Of a stretch of 64,000 nucleotides of DNA, positions 20,768 to 31,436 are shown in pieces. The stretch spans positions 25,001-89,000 of the forward strand of contig CAUYUJ010020567.1 in the NCBI GenBank assembly GCA_963575745.1, read 5' to 3'. The position numbers were made by a program, and so were the translations under genes. Source of the DNA: Prorocentrum cordatum (taxonomy: Eukaryota > Sar > Dinophyceae > Prorocentrales > Prorocentraceae). The notes below the pieces were generated by a model. That model was not told where the DNA came from. It was given only the letters and a program-made list of their open reading frames with translations, and searched no databases. Each line of letters begins with the position of its first letter. Position 1 is the stretch's first letter.

Positions 20768-20886
20768 GCTTACAGCCGGACTCGATTGGACAGGACACGC
20801 GAGAGGACACGAGACCCTTCCGAGGGCCACATTGCCGCAGGAGTGTAGGAAGCATGGGTCGCGAGACACAGGACACAAGGGTACTC

Positions 20887-21025
20887 CTAAGTCGGACTTT
20901 GGCCGGAAAATAAAAAATACCCAAAACATATTCCAAAATGGGCAAGAAAGTTCCAAACATCGTCCCGAGAGCATATTTTTGCTATTTTTGAATTTTCCTC
21001 CTGTTGAGGGACATGCCCGACTCAA
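20887..21025. mobile_element. Family A MITE, copy 5
   Basis: 139 bases. Ends CTAAGTCGGACTTTGGCC and GGGACATGCCCGACTCAA; the left end lacks about 15 bases of the CCTACAGG segment. Flanks GGGTACTC (20879-20886) and GGGTACCC (21026-21033) match at 7 of 8. Confidence 0.88.
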
Positions 21026-21091
21026 GGGTACCCTTGACTTGGCAAGGTCGACCTGCAAATCTGGGCCGACCGTATCCCTCTTCGATATGAC

Positions 21092-21252
21092 TACCTACCA
21101 GACCACCCCAACCCAACCCGAAGACCCGAATTCCGGGTTGGGGGGGTAAGGGTTCCAAACGTGTTTTCTCAGTGTTTCCCGACCCCCCCTTCACTGGAGA
21201 TCGATGGTAAATCTGAGCCTTCGGGTTGGGTTGGGGTGGTCTGGTGGGTGGT
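21092..21252. mobile_element. Family S TIR element, copy 1
   Basis: Ends ACCAGACCACCCCAACCCAA and TTGGGTTGGGGTGGTCTGGT are perfect inverted copies; the pairing goes on inward through CCCGAAG/CTTCGGG. Copy 2 is at 60632. Confidence 0.85.
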
Positions 21253-21271
21253 GACGACCGGAGCGCCGGGC

Positions 21272-21376
21272 CTGCAGGCGCGGCGGCGCGGCGAGCTTGC
21301 CGGGCAGGTCGCCGCCGGGGGCGGGTCCCGCAGGCGGCGGCGGCACGAGCGTCAGCTCGGAGAAGCGGCGCCGGGC
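21272..21376 (-). CDS. Candidate exon bounded by 15-base direct repeats
   Basis: 105 bases, 35 whole codons, including RRRFSELTLVPPPPAGP and GDLPGKLAAPPRLQ. The acceptor CTGCAG/GCCCGGCGC and the donor CTGCAG/GCCCGGCGC are the same 15 bases at both ends (a GC donor). No domain recognised. Upstream of the kinase exons on the same strand, so a 5' exon of that gene is possible but unproven. Confidence 0.4.
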
Positions 21377-21444
21377 CTGCAGTCCAGCGCGCGGCGCCTC
21401 GCTCGGGGTCCTCCCCCTCCTTCGGGGTCCTCCCCCGCCTTCGG

Positions 21445-21625
21445 GGTCCTCCCCCTCCTCCTCCTCCTCCTCCTCCTCCTCCTTCTCCTCCTCCTCCTCC
21501 TCCTCCTCCTCCTCCTCCGCATGCTCATTCTTCTCCTCCTCGGGGTCCTCCTCCTCCTTCTCCTCCTCCCTGCTCCTCCTGCGCCTCCTCCTCCTCCTCC
21601 TCCTCCTCCTCCTCCTCCTCCTCCC
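21445..21625. repeat. CTC array
   Basis: CTC repeat with interruptions; preceded by three copies of TCGGGGTCCTCCCCC. Confidence 0.93.
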
Positions 21626-21903
21626 TTTCGGGGAGGCACTTGGCTGCCGATCGGTGGTTGCCAAAGTAGGTGCCCCTGGCCCAAGGTGCCCCCAGCTTTT
21701 CGCTCCCTGTTGGAGCCCCTGGGGCCCTGTCGGCCTCGTGAGGGGTGCTCTGGAGGCCGCGGGGGCCACTATGGCAATCCTGGGCACCTTGGGCCAGGGG
21801 CACTTCTAGCAACACCCGACCTTCGGGGAGGCAGCTGGCTGCCGAGGTGCTGCATCAACTCCGCCCACCCGCCCAATGATCGAGTTACAGTCAGCCGGTG
21901 ACA

Positions 21904-22057
21904 TGAGGACGCACGATAAGGATGCAAGGGGTCTTGGAAGGCCACGTCGACACTCTGCGCGCGGGGCGCGGCCAGCGATAGCGGCCAAGGTTGGGCGGAA
22001 GGGGAAGAATGCAAGGGTACCCTTGGGAAATTGCCAATCCTTGCTATGCGGGTTGAC
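21904..22057. mobile_element. Family U TIR element, copy 2
   Basis: Left ATGAGGACGCACGATAAGGATGC-like end, right CAATCCTTGCTATGCGGGTTGA-like end; centre GTCTTGGAAGGCCACGT and GCGGCCAGCGATAGCGGCC. Confidence 0.7.
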
Positions 22058-22159
22058 CGTATGCTCCTTCGTGGCCCTTCGGATCCTAGTCAGATGGAGG
22101 GGACCGGACGGCCATTCACTGTCCGTGGGAGCGTGAATGAAAGGGAGTCCGCGGTGCGG

Positions 22160-22640
22160 ATTATTGCTGTTGTCGTTGATGTTATCGTTGTCGTTGCTGT
22201 TATCGTTGCCGTCGTCGTCGTCGCGGTTGTTGATGTTATAATTGTCGTTGTCGTTGTTGTTGTTGTTGCTGTTGTTTGTGATGTTGATGATGGTATGGTT
22301 GTTGTTGCTGCTGTTGTTGTTGTGATTGTTGTTGCTGTTATTGTTTGTGTTGTCGTTGTCGTTGTTGTGGCTGTTGTTGCCGTCGTTGTCATTGTCGTTG
22401 TCGTTGTTGTCGTTGCTGTTGTTGTGATTGTTGCGCTCTTGCGTTGCACTGCCATCGGCGTCAAAACCCGTGACCCACCCGCGAACCGCCCGCGACCCAA
22501 CCCGCGGCCCACCCGCGACTCATCCCGCGACCCACCTGCCGCGACCCACCCGCCGCGACCCACCCGCGACCCACCCCGCGACCCACCCGCGACCCACCCG
22601 CGACTCGCCCTCGACCCACCCCGCGCCGGCCCCCCTACCT
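22160..22640. repeat. GTT/GTC array followed by a GACCCACCCGC array
   Basis: 22160-22440 alternates GTTGTT and GTCGTT; 22465-22625 is an imperfect tandem of CGACCCACCCG, 9-11 bases per unit. The pair recurs in short form at 29280-29345, so the two arrays spread together. Confidence 0.88.
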
Positions 22641-23395
22641 CTTCTGCGCAACAGTGGGGCAACCAGGGGCTACACACCGCGTTAGCGATGAAAACCTGTT
22701 CGCAAATCCTAGCAGCTACACTGACGCGCCGAACCCGATCACTCGGGCGGGCTCTACCGCGTGGGGCCAGAACTCGTGCGGGTAAAGTCTGGCCACTCGG
22801 TCAGGTGCCAACGGTCGGGCTGGGCAGACCCTCGTGGGTGTGCTGGTCGGGCGGGTCCTCCCCCCTTGCCTCTCATGTTCCCTCCCCTCCCCGGCCCGCC
22901 GCTCCTCATTCCCCCTCCCCTCCCCCCAGCAACCTCCCCATACCCCCCCCCCCATCTCCCCCATCTTGTCTTGTCCCCGCTCCCTCTTTCTCCCAAGCCA
23001 GCCGCATGATCGAAACCTCAAGGCGTCAGATCCGCCCACACCTCCCAAACTGCAACTCCCTATGCCACCTAATGTCGCGCATCGAGCCCAGCGACGCGCG
23101 GTCAACTGCACACCTTTTTCCCTGAAGAGGTGCACGTCTCTAGTCCAGACCGCGACACGCCCCCGCAGGTGACACAGAACCTACGTCCGCATCTGTCCGA
23201 CCCGTTCTTGCAGGGGTACTCCTGGAACCAATAGGAACTTACACTGGCAACGGGAAGCGAAACCCATGGCGACATGCAAAGATGAAAGGTTGTGTGCACT
23301 TAGCGCCCCGCAGATGCAGATAACAATGAGGGCGCGGGCGCGGGTGAGATTGTGGGTGGTGGGTGGTTCCTCTTTTTTTGTTCTCTCTCCGTCGA
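22641..23395. other. Unassigned sequence
   Basis: GC-rich at first, pyrimidine-rich near 22850-23010, then mixed. No coding region, RNA gene or element could be supported. Confidence 0.35.
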
Positions 23396-23455
23396 TTTCT
23401 CTCTCTCTCTCTCTCTCTCTTTTGTTTTCTCTCTCTCTCTCTCTACCTCTCTCTG
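23396..23455. repeat. TC dinucleotide array
   Basis: (TC)n with short TTTTGT and AC interruptions. Confidence 0.95.
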
Positions 23456-23589
23456 CTATCCCAGACTTCCTTCCCTCGGGGGGCCCAAAACCGTTGTCTC
23501 CGGTACCCAAATGCCCTTCGCTCTGGCTACTCAGTCCCCCTCTGCCTGGGCCCCGTTGGACAGCCTGGTTCGCGGCGCGCGCTACATTG

Positions 23590-23955
23590 GCGCTGGCCTT
23601 CTATCGCTGTGGCGAATTCCGCTTTACTAAATAGGCGGTTCCCGCTTTACTAGAATTGCCTTTCCCGGTTTATTCGAATGGCTTCCCGATGTACTACATT
23701 GGGATTTCCTCTTTGCAAAAGAGGTTTTCCGATTTACTGATGTGGGTTTCCCGCTTTGGTGAAGTGATCGCGTGCGGAAACTTACAGCATCGGAGCCCTT
23801 TGGCCCACTTTGCTACAATGGCTCGCCAGGTTTACAATAATGGTTGTTCTGCCAAACAGAACTGGATTTGTGATCCGAGAATGATCCAGTGTTGGCCTTC
23901 GAATCGTCAATGATTGGCCTGAGAACTGTTGATCATTGGCCTGAACACTGTTGGT
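23590..23955. repeat. Short degenerate tandem repeats
   Basis: 23600-23765 holds about seven 21-25-base units built on TTCCCGCTTTACTANNNTGGC. 23870-23950 holds three units of TGATCATTGGCCTGAACACT-like sequence. Confidence 0.7.
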
Positions 23956-24035
23956 TCGTGAAACCTGTGCGACACGCGAACCTATCTCTCTGAGTCCCAA
24001 TGGGCTTGCTCTGAAGGGTTCACATTGACCCCCCT

Positions 24036-24140
24036 TCTCTCTGTGTCTCTCTCTCTCTCTGTCTCTTCCTGTCTGTTCTCTTCTCTCTCTCGCTCTCTCT
24101 TTCTTTCTCACCCTACCCCTCCCTCTCTCTCATGTGTCTT
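24036..24140. repeat. TC-rich array
   Basis: Imperfect (TC)n with TG and TTTC interruptions. Confidence 0.9.
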
Positions 24141-24204
24141 GTTAGCTCGCTCTCTTTTCTCTTGTGTGGTTGATCGTTGTTTTTGTTACGCCTGAGAAAG
24201 CCTA

Positions 24205-24690
24205 ATCAGTGGATGATTTGAGGATTTATAATATGCGATGGATCTTGAAATCGATTGTGATACCGATCATGATATCGATCGTGTCATCGATACTGGTGAC
24301 GATTGTTAGGTCGATCGTGAGACCGAGAGTGAAATCGATTCAATGAGATCGATAATGAGATCGATCGCGAGTTCGTTCATGCAATCTCTAGCGAGATCGC
24401 TTGTAGGATTGATAATGTGATCGATTGTGAGATCGATGGTGAGATCGATCGAGAGGTCGGTAATGATATCGAAGGTGAGACCGATCGGTAAGAAGATCGA
24501 CCAAGAACCAGGGAACCCGGGAACCTCGACGCCTTCCAAATCGGCCCCGAACCCGGAACCGGGAACCCAGGAACCCGGAACCAGGAATCCGGGAACCCAG
24601 CCTGCCACCAAAATCGGCGGGAAACTTTCGCCAAATCCTTCAACTTCTGCTAGGACCACTTGAGTGCAAGCACTGATTGGGGAATCAATT
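24205..24690. repeat. Family X composite repeat: GATC 12-mer array plus GGGAACCC module
   Basis: 24236-24490 is a 12-base tandem of GAGATCGATNNT type, dense in GATC. It runs into GACCAAGAACCAGGGAACCC-like repeats and then ATCGGCGGGAAACTT..CACTGATTGGGGA. The last two modules recur at 40465-40690 with a much shorter GATC part. Confidence 0.8.
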
Positions 24691-24699
24691 TCTCTTTCT

Positions 24700-25058
24700 T
24701 CCCCCCCCCCTTGGCGCCCTGAGGCTACCCTTTCTGGGCCCCAGAAGCCCTCCTCTGGAACCTCGGAGCCCATATCCGCGTGAACCCCCAGGGCCCCTCT
24801 GGGACCCCAGAGCCCCTCTCGAGCCAGAGCCCCTCTCTCTGGGACTCCAGAATCCCTTCTTGTGGGACCTCGGGGCCGCGCTCCCCGGGGCCCCACATTC
24901 CCTGCCCTCCAGGCCCGAAGCGCGGACAGGTCTACAAGGAAGGCGCGGCTGCCTTTGCCGCGGTCTTTGTGCGTGTGTTCGGCGACCCTCCGCGCGCGGC
25001 GTGTGGGCTGGTTGTCATTGCAGCGATGCCGTCGGGACTTGGCGCGCTCGTAAGCCCA
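24700..25058. other. Degenerate CCAGAGCCCC-type repeats, then unassigned GC-rich sequence
   Basis: 24720-24900 has irregular repeats of CCCCTCTGGGACCCC type. 24900-25058 is GC-rich and may belong to the decayed retroelement downstream. Confidence 0.4.
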
Positions 25059-25059
25059 A

Positions 25060-26170
25060 GTGAAGGAAACGCCGCGCTGTTTCATAGGGATTTCGCGCAG
25101 GTCGGGGCCGTCGGCAGCGATTTCGTCGCCGAGCGAAATGATTGCGTCGGCGTCGGTGCCAGAATCGACACCCGCTGCTGGATATACCGCGGGTGCTGCT
25201 GCTGATGTGCCGGCTTGCGCGGTGGCTTGTGCTGCAGGCAGACTCGGTGCCGCTCCCAGGGCTGAAGGGCCCATGCCTTCCCAGCTCGATCGGCCTCGAG
25301 TGTCATAGGCACTAGGACCCCGATAGTGCGTTGGCGCACCAGTGAGGAAAGCTTGGCATTAAGACGAATGCACGGCCGGGGCGAGCCCGGCGAGCTAACG
25401 ACCGCACAGTCAGCCCGTGCCAGAAGGATGCACGGTGAGGATGCAAGTGCCTCGAAGGGCCACATTCGCGCTTTTAGAGCGAAGCTGGCCAGCAAAGTAG
25501 AGCAGCATTGGCCGAGGGGGCATTGATGCGCGGGTGCCCTTGGGAAGGACCCCCCATCCTTACTACGCGGTATGAGTGTCTGTCCTCCATCATGTGTGCC
25601 AGCTGCGGTGCATCCGTCGGGTGGGCCGTGTTGCTGTGCTGTAAGATCATGGCGAGCTGGGTGTTCGACACACCTACCGCAACCAGCACGAGGTAGCTGA
25701 GGATTTCGTAGCCCATCATGGTTTGACAGGCCTGCTGCACCTTGTTGCGGAGGATGCCGAACCTGGCGAGGAGGTTGTCGATGCGTTCCTGCGGCAAGCG
25801 GTAGAAGTTCATGAGTGTGTGCTCCTCCTTTCCAAGTTGGTCCCACCTTTCTGCCAAAGTGTGCAGGAGGTCGGTCATGGGCAGCACTGGGTTGCCATTG
25901 ATCTGACCACCTTGGATGAGGACAACTAGCGGCCACGTCGACGCACTCGCGAGCCGCGCCCGTCAAGCGAGGCGAAACGTAGGCCGTTTGGCGAAGCTCG
26001 TCGGGGTCTGAGTTCCCCACTGACCAAATCATCACCACGCGCCCAGCGTTCTTGCTCGGGCCCCCAATTTTCGAGGTTTCTCATGCTTCCGCTGCCACCA
26101 ATGCCAGCGTCCATGCAGGAAATGCAGCTGCTAGCAGGGACCATGCTCACTCAGACCGCCCTCTATCCAG
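25060..26170 (-). pseudogene. Decayed copia-like (Ty1) Gag capsid fragment
   Basis: Read across frames on the minus strand, it begins near 26110 with SGSMRNLENWGPEQERWA, continues in another frame with DELRQTAYVSPRLTGAAREC, and then has the best preserved block (25900-25560): LAERWDQLGKEEHTLMNFYR, RIDNLLARFGILRNKVQQ and GYEILSYLVLVAVGVSNTQL. This order (W near the start, a short D/E plus V-Y-L-LTG block, then the xxF..RxxGExxDxxLxRFxxLR helix pair) is that of dinoflagellate copia-type capsids. At least two frameshifts and stops; no protease, integrase or RT follows. Family U sequence interrupts the 3' part. Confidence 0.65.
25431..25575. mobile_element. Family U TIR element, copy 3
   Basis: Left GAAGGATGCACGGTGAGGAT, right CATCCTTACTACGCGGTATG; middle CTCGAAGGGCCACATTC and GCTGGCCAGC. 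Most diverged of the four copies and nested in the Gag remnant region. Confidence 0.6.
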
Positions 26171-27180
26171 AATGGAGCCCCCTCCAGGTGTCGAGGAGGC
26201 GCGACCGTCCTGGCGTCGACCAACGGCGGTGCTCTGGTAGTGATCCTCTCAGCCGTCGAGGTCATATGCGCCCCTTATGCCCATCGGATTGGGTCTTGTA
26301 TTCTGCCGCGCGATTGGCATGCGGACTGCACTCGGAGCGCCTCGCCACATGGTGGCGAAAGAGCTCGTCGCGCGTGTTATCGTCACTGTGATGAGCACTG
26401 CCAACTGTACGATATAAAAGGGGGGATGCATAGGGACCCAGGTCTGCCAGGAAGCAGGAATCGCGCAAATAACATTGAGGGTCTGCCTCGGAAAACCGAT
26501 AACGGATAGTCCCTAGCCTGTGTAGCGGTGCCCCCTAGGGATGGCATCCGAGTCGCCCGAACCTCCTGTGTATTCCCGCTCTTTCCCACACGCGCCCCCC
26601 CTGGCTTCCACAACGTGGTCGCGGGAAAACTCGGGAAGCCTCGCCAACATCGACGATGTGAACGCCGGATCGAACGACTGCCTGACATGGCCGGTTACAC
26701 CCACATGCGGATGCAATGGAGACGGTGTGTCCCTTTCCTCTTCCCCACCGGGCATCCGCAGCACAGTTGCAAATAGCTCGGGGCCATGTGCCGACAGCGT
26801 GGGCGTGGCAGTTGGATCGCTGGATGGTCTGTCGTTGACGGCGGTACTCACAGGCGAGCGCTGTGATGACGGAGGGCCTCCGATCATATTGAACACGGTT
26901 CGAAAGTGCCCCAGGGGGGACACCGAGGCACGGTGGGCGCCGTCCTTGGGGCAATCGTCCTTGAAGTGGTACTCGCGCAGATCCTGCTCCGCTGGTCTTG
27001 GCGGCTTGGCGAGGGGCGCCCTGCGGGCCCCTGAATGCGCGGAGCCGTCCTGGACGAAGCAGGTGAAGCACGCGAAAGCGGATGTACAGCGGGTCGACAT
27101 GGGCATCGACGTAGAGCGGACACCGCGGGCGCGGAACATCTGCCGTGGATTAGGGAGCGACCAGCTCCGCTACCAACTAC
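26171..27180. other. Unassigned, open on both strands
   Basis: A 313-codon plus frame starts at 26541, and minus frames of 208 and 178 codons overlap it. The minus frame near 26890-27110 has a zinc-knuckle-like look (FACFTCFVQDGSAH, then DLREYHFKDDCPKDGAH) and lies upstream of the Gag remnant, so it may be an exon or retroelement part. Evidence is too weak for a coding call. Confidence 0.3.
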
Positions 27181-27183
27181 GCG

Positions 27184-27330
27184 AGGGTGTGTGTGGGGTG
27201 TGTGTGTGTGTGAGAGAGTGTGGGTGGGTGGAGGCGGAGGACAGGATAAAGGGAGGAGAGGGGGAAGGGCCGGAGGAGAAAGGGGAGGAGGGGAGGAGGG
27301 AGGGCCACTCCTGGAACCAACAGACGCACA
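27184..27330. repeat. GT array and purine-rich flank
   Basis: 27184-27232 is (GT)n/(GA)n and 27240-27310 is GGAG-rich. Confidence 0.85.
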
Positions 27331-27639
27331 TCCTGCTTCGAGCGCCAGACGCGGCCTCGAGGAGGATGAGCTCGGGCTGCGGAACCGCAGGAAGCCGCGG
27401 GCTCCTTTCCGCGGGCGCCGCCAGCGAAAAGGCGTCCTGCGGAAGGAAGCCAGATGCTCTGGAGCGACAGGGGGAGGGCTAGGGAGGGGAAATGAGGAGG
27501 GAACGGAGGGGGGGGAGTAGGAGTAGGACCCAATTTCGGACGCAAGCTGTGCCGATAACCTACTTGAAGGAATGACCCTTGCTGCCGCCTTGCTCGGTAA
27601 GCAAACATTGCTCAGGACGTTCCCCCTTGATCTGAGGCA

Positions 27640-28080
27640 ATCTGAAGGGGAAGGGGGAGGGATATAGGAGATGAGGGAGGGGGGAGGGAGGGATGGAGGA
27701 GAAGGAGTAGGAGGAGGAGTTACGGAGTTACGGATATTGTGACTGTGTCGGTTACGATTAAGCCTCGCAGGAGGAGGAGGAGGATGAGGAGGAGGAGGAG
27801 GACATGGAGGAGGAGGAGGAGGAGGAGGAGGAGGAGGAGAGGAGGAGCAGGAGGAGCAGGAGGACGAGGAGGAGAAGGAGGAGGAGGAGCAGGAGGAGGA
27901 GCAGGAGAAGGAGGAACAGGAGGAGGAGGAGGAGGGAGGAGGAGGGAGGAGGAGGAGGAGGAGGAGGAGGAGGAGGAAGAGGGAGGGGCGACGCAGGAGG
28001 TGAGGGAGATGAGGAAGGAAGGGGATGGAGATGAGGGGGGATAGGGGGGAGATGCAGGTTGGAGGAGGCGAGGGAGGGGG
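27640..28080. repeat. GAG polypurine array
   Basis: Long GAG/GGAGG repeat with GAGCAG interruptions near 27845-27925; purines on the plus strand. Confidence 0.93.
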
Positions 28081-28266
28081 GAGGACGGGAAGGAGGAGCA
28101 GGGCACCCGAAGACGGCGCGAGGGCCGAGCGCCCACGTCGCGGGGCAGACGCGAGGCTCCTCCCCGGCCTCCTGCACCTCGGAGGTCGCGGGCGGCGGCG
28201 CGGGGAGAGCGGCAGGACGAGCAGCACCAGCACCGCCAAGAGGGGCAGGGGGAGGTCCGGCTGCCG

Positions 28267-28445
28267 ATGCGGGGCAGGAGCAGGAGGGCACGGGAGAGCA
28301 GCAGGACGAGCAGCATCGCCAGGAGGAGCAGGAGGGAGCGGGAGAGGCTGGAGGAGCAGGAGGAGGTCGGGGAGCGCCAGCGAGAGCGCCGGCAGGAGGA
28401 GCAGGAGAGGCTGGAGGAGCAGCACCAGCAGGAGGTCCGTCCTCC
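28267..28445. repeat. GAGCAG-rich repeat, possible coiled-coil coding on plus
   Basis: The plus frame reads ERERLEEQEEVGERQRERRQ and similar, heptad-like, but it is built from GGAGGAGCAGGAG repeats that would give such sequence by chance. The minus frame is Leu/Pro-rich. Confidence 0.4.
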
Positions 28446-28475
28446 TGCGGATGCTGCTCCTCCCAAACCCGGGAC

Positions 28476-28605
28476 CTCCCTTTGCCGGCTTGCCCCGATA
28501 GTCCTTCGGCAGGGGCCCGCAGGTCACAGGTGAGGAGTCCGGCTCCGAGGAGGACGTCGACGCGTCCTCATCGGTGCTGGAGATGCTGGGCAGCCAGCCC
28601 CGAAC
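28476..28605 (-). CDS. Candidate Ser/Asp-rich exon
   Basis: 130 bases from acceptor ACGCGCAG (28607-28606) to a possible donor GTCCCG from 28475. The frame reads VRGWLPSISSTDEDASTSSS, then EPDSSPVTCGPLPKDYRG: unique, balanced and not repeat-derived. No domain recognised; it resembles disordered linker sequence. Same strand as the kinase, 12 kb upstream. Confidence 0.4.
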
Positions 28606-29279
28606 CTGCGCGTGCTCCCTAAGGCCGGCGCTGCACCCGCTCGAGGTGGACCTCGACCGCGCCCCCCCCCCCCCCGCGCAAAACCAGCGCATCATTTTCG
28701 CGTGCGCGCCGCGAGGGCCCCCCCCCCCCCCCACGGCCACAAATCCGCACCCAAGAAATCCTGGTGGGCGGTGCGTTTTCCAAAGCCATGCAAGCGCTTG
28801 GGACCTCTGAAGGGCGGCGTGTGGCAACAAGCTGAGCAAGAGAGCAATCCATTGCGCACTGACTACAACGTCGCCATCGGCCTTTGTCTAGGGAGCAGGC
28901 GCAAGTTTAAGGCTGGCTACTGGGCGTGGGGTATTGGGAATAACTTCGCATGCAGCTACAAGCGCTGCGCTTAGTAGCGAAGGATCCCAGAATCGAGCCC
29001 AAAAATGGCTGCGAGCACGAGACGCTGCAATCTCCTCACCCAAAGGGAGCCACAATGTAGACCATCACACCGCAACTGCGCGTCGTCGTCCTTCTCCTCC
29101 GCATGCTCTTGCTTGGTCCTCCTGCCAGTCTTCCCCCCCCTCCCGACGCGAAACTGCGCGGCGAATCATGATACATATGTTCAGGTATTATCAGAGTGAG
29201 GGGACCGAACAGTCTTCTACTATCCCTGGGAACGGGGGTGAAGTGGGATGTGGCCTGGATCCTGATACATTGTTGCTTG
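28606..29279. other. Unassigned sequence
   Basis: Contains two C-runs (28668-28680 and 28720-28732) within GC-rich sequence, then mixed sequence to 29160. No feature supported. Confidence 0.35.
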
Positions 29280-29449
29280 TCGTCGTCGTCGTGTTCGTCG
29301 TCGTGTCGTCGTCCGCACCCACCCGCGACCCACCCGGCGACCGCCCCCTCACTCCTCTCCGCAACTGCGGGGTGCTACGTAGGATCGATGCTCGGATTCA
29401 CGTGGCATGCCGTGCGCCACGTGCACACGCCACCCCAAACACATGTAAG

Positions 29450-29615
29450 CAGAGGAGGAGGAGGAGGAGGAGGAGGAGGAGGAGGAGGAGGAGGGGAGGA
29501 GGAGGAGGACGACGAGGAGGACGACGAGGACGAGGAGGAGGAGGAGGAGGAGGAGGAGGAGGAGGAGGGGGAGGAGGAGGAGGAGGAGGAGGAGGAGGAG
29601 GAGGAGGAGGAGAGA
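29450..29615. repeat. GAG polypurine array
   Basis: GAG repeat with GAC interruptions; abuts a GC-rich candidate exon. Confidence 0.95.
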
Positions 29616-29659
29616 ACACGACGTGCACAGCGAACGTCCACGGGCGCGTGTCAAGCCAG

Positions 29660-29762
29660 GGCGCGGCGCGCCGCGCGGCCGGACCTCGCGGCGCTGCGAC
29701 TCCCTGCGGGCCTGCGGGACCCCCAGGCAATGGAGAGCAGCCTGGAGGCCTCGCGCGGCAAC
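29660..29762 (+). CDS. Candidate exon
   Basis: 103 bases between acceptor CAAGCCAG (29658-29659) and donor GTGAGA (29763). The plus frame reads ARRAARPDLAALRLPAGL then RDPQAMESSLEASRGN. It looks protein-like but has no recognised domain, and the minus strand is also open. No partner exon identified. Confidence 0.3.
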
Positions 29763-29804
29763 GTGAGACCCCTGGTGCGTCGGATCCACGTCTAACGAGG
29801 CCAA

Positions 29805-29982
29805 ATTTTATACACCACCACCGCCCGCAACAGTAGTTCATCACAAAACGTGTTAGGGGCAGGGTCATGCCAGACGACGCTGCGACGCCACGGCGACAAG
29901 GAGCGCGGCGCAGCTCGCAGGCGCCGTGGCATGTGGAGTTCCTGAAGCAGAAGCAGCACTTCCTGGTGGTGGTGTATAAAAT
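29805..29982. mobile_element. Family R TIR element, copy 1
   Basis: 178 bases with perfect 18-base inverted ends ATTTTATACACCACCACC and GGTGGTGGTGTATAAAAT. A third end, GTATACACCACCACCGCG, sits at 30007-30024 and may belong to another, broken copy. Confidence 0.82.
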
Positions 29983-30029
29983 CGTTCCTCTTGGAAACCA
30001 AAATTGTATACACCACCACCGCGAGTGCT

Positions 30030-30714
30030 TGATGAATTCTGTTTCGGACCTTCACACTGCGCTGCACGAGCTAGCAGAGGCCCACCCGGGCTGCAAAAAC
30101 GTCCCACGCGTCCGCTCCATATGCGCACCCGAGCCGGGATCCGGGCCGCCCCCCCCCACCGGCCACCTGCCGTCACGGGCGCTGCCGACATCTCAAACAC
30201 CAGCTCTGGGGGTGATTTGTTTTGTGTGCCGACCCATTTCAGAGGTTTCAGAACTCCTGATGCAGAGACAACACTAAGCTTGTTCTCTTAAGCACTGGGG
30301 GAAAAACGGTTGTATTTGAGAGGCGTGTTATTCCTCACTTACAGCCACTACGAAGTATTCTACATCATCCCAGCCCTACCAGCTGGACACTTCCACCCTG
30401 ATAATGTTAACAAAACAGAAGCTCTGGGGGTGAAAATGTGAGAGTGTGAAGAGTTCCGACTCGCCGTCCAGACGAATCGGGGGGGGATGGGACGCAGAAG
30501 GTCGTACCAGCACTGCGTGCCCCCCCCTGGAGGCACAAGTCCAGACCGATCACATGCCACAAACGTGTTACAGAGCATATCGCCATGCACAGGAAGTGTG
30601 CGCCAACGAGCGCACACTGGAGGACTTCTGAGCGCGAGCGCCACCGCTGCGGGGCTGACGCACACATCGTACACAAATGTCTGGATGTGAGAGGCAACGT
30701 AACGGGGGCACACC
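30030..30714. other. Unassigned sequence
   Basis: Mixed-composition sequence with no repeat match inside the window except short ones; no coding call. A G8 run lies at 30478-30486. Confidence 0.35.
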
Positions 30715-30890
30715 TCGAGCTGGAATCGGCGATACCCGACAGATCGGCGAGAGGCCCCGGGTAGCGAACCGGTACGCTCCTCGGCGGGGCTCGCCCTCTG
30801 CCCGCATCGGCGAGCAGAGGGCGCTTGGGGGTCGACGCGTCCCTCCCCGAGCCAATCCCCTTCTGACGTTGCCCCCCCCCCGCCCACGGC
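30715..30890. repeat. Family K dispersed repeat, copy 1
   Basis: Shares GGAATCGGCGATAC, GATCGGCGAGAGGCCCC, a GGGGGTCGACGCGTCCC block and GTTGCCCCCC with 36365-36740, where a GAG array is inserted. Confidence 0.6.
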
Positions 30891-30984
30891 GGCCGTTTGG
30901 GGAGATCTGGGCACAGGGCGAAGCCGGCCGTGGCGACGAGAGATCTCCGGGACGAGCAGCGGTGTCGGTACTCTGGGTGGGGCA

Positions 30985-31260
30985 CTGATCGCCCCCCCCC
31001 CTTGAATCCGCTGGGGGGGTTGGCCACGTGCTGTCGGCACGGGTGGAAGGGGGGTTGGAGGAGGAGGAGGTAGAGGAGGAGGAGGAGGAGGAGGAGGAGG
31101 AGGGGGAGGCGGGGAAGGAAGACGACGAGGGGGAAGAGGAGGAGGAGAGGAGGAGGAGGAGCAGGAAGAGGAGGAGGAGGTGGAGGAGGAGGGGGGGGGA
31201 TGGGCAAGCTCCGTCAGAAGGATAGTTGTCTACCCCTCGAGGAATATCCAGAGTACCTTC
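30985..31260. repeat. Family W dispersed repeat, copy 1, with GAG array
   Basis: TGAATCCGCTGGGGGGGTTG and CACGTGCTGTCGGCACGGG, then a GAG array (31055-31190) and a tail ending TCCAGAGTA. Same order at 52085-52265. Confidence 0.7.
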
Positions 31261-31436
31261 TCCTCCTCTGATCTCTCGCTCCGGCGGCCTCCAGCAGGGC
31301 CGCCCGCGCTCGCGAGCCGGCGGGGGCAGAGGGCACCGGCCGCGCCAGAGCCTGCGCCGGAGGTGCGTGTCAGGAGGGGGCGAAGACGCACGGACACAAT
31401 TGAGCGCCGATCCCCGGGAAAATATCGTAAGGGCGG

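Noticed and set aside
26541-27482. 313-codon plus frame, mixed composition
   Set aside because: The minus frames of the same DNA look at least as protein-like, no domain is visible, and its end runs into GT and GGAG repeats. Listed only as unassigned.
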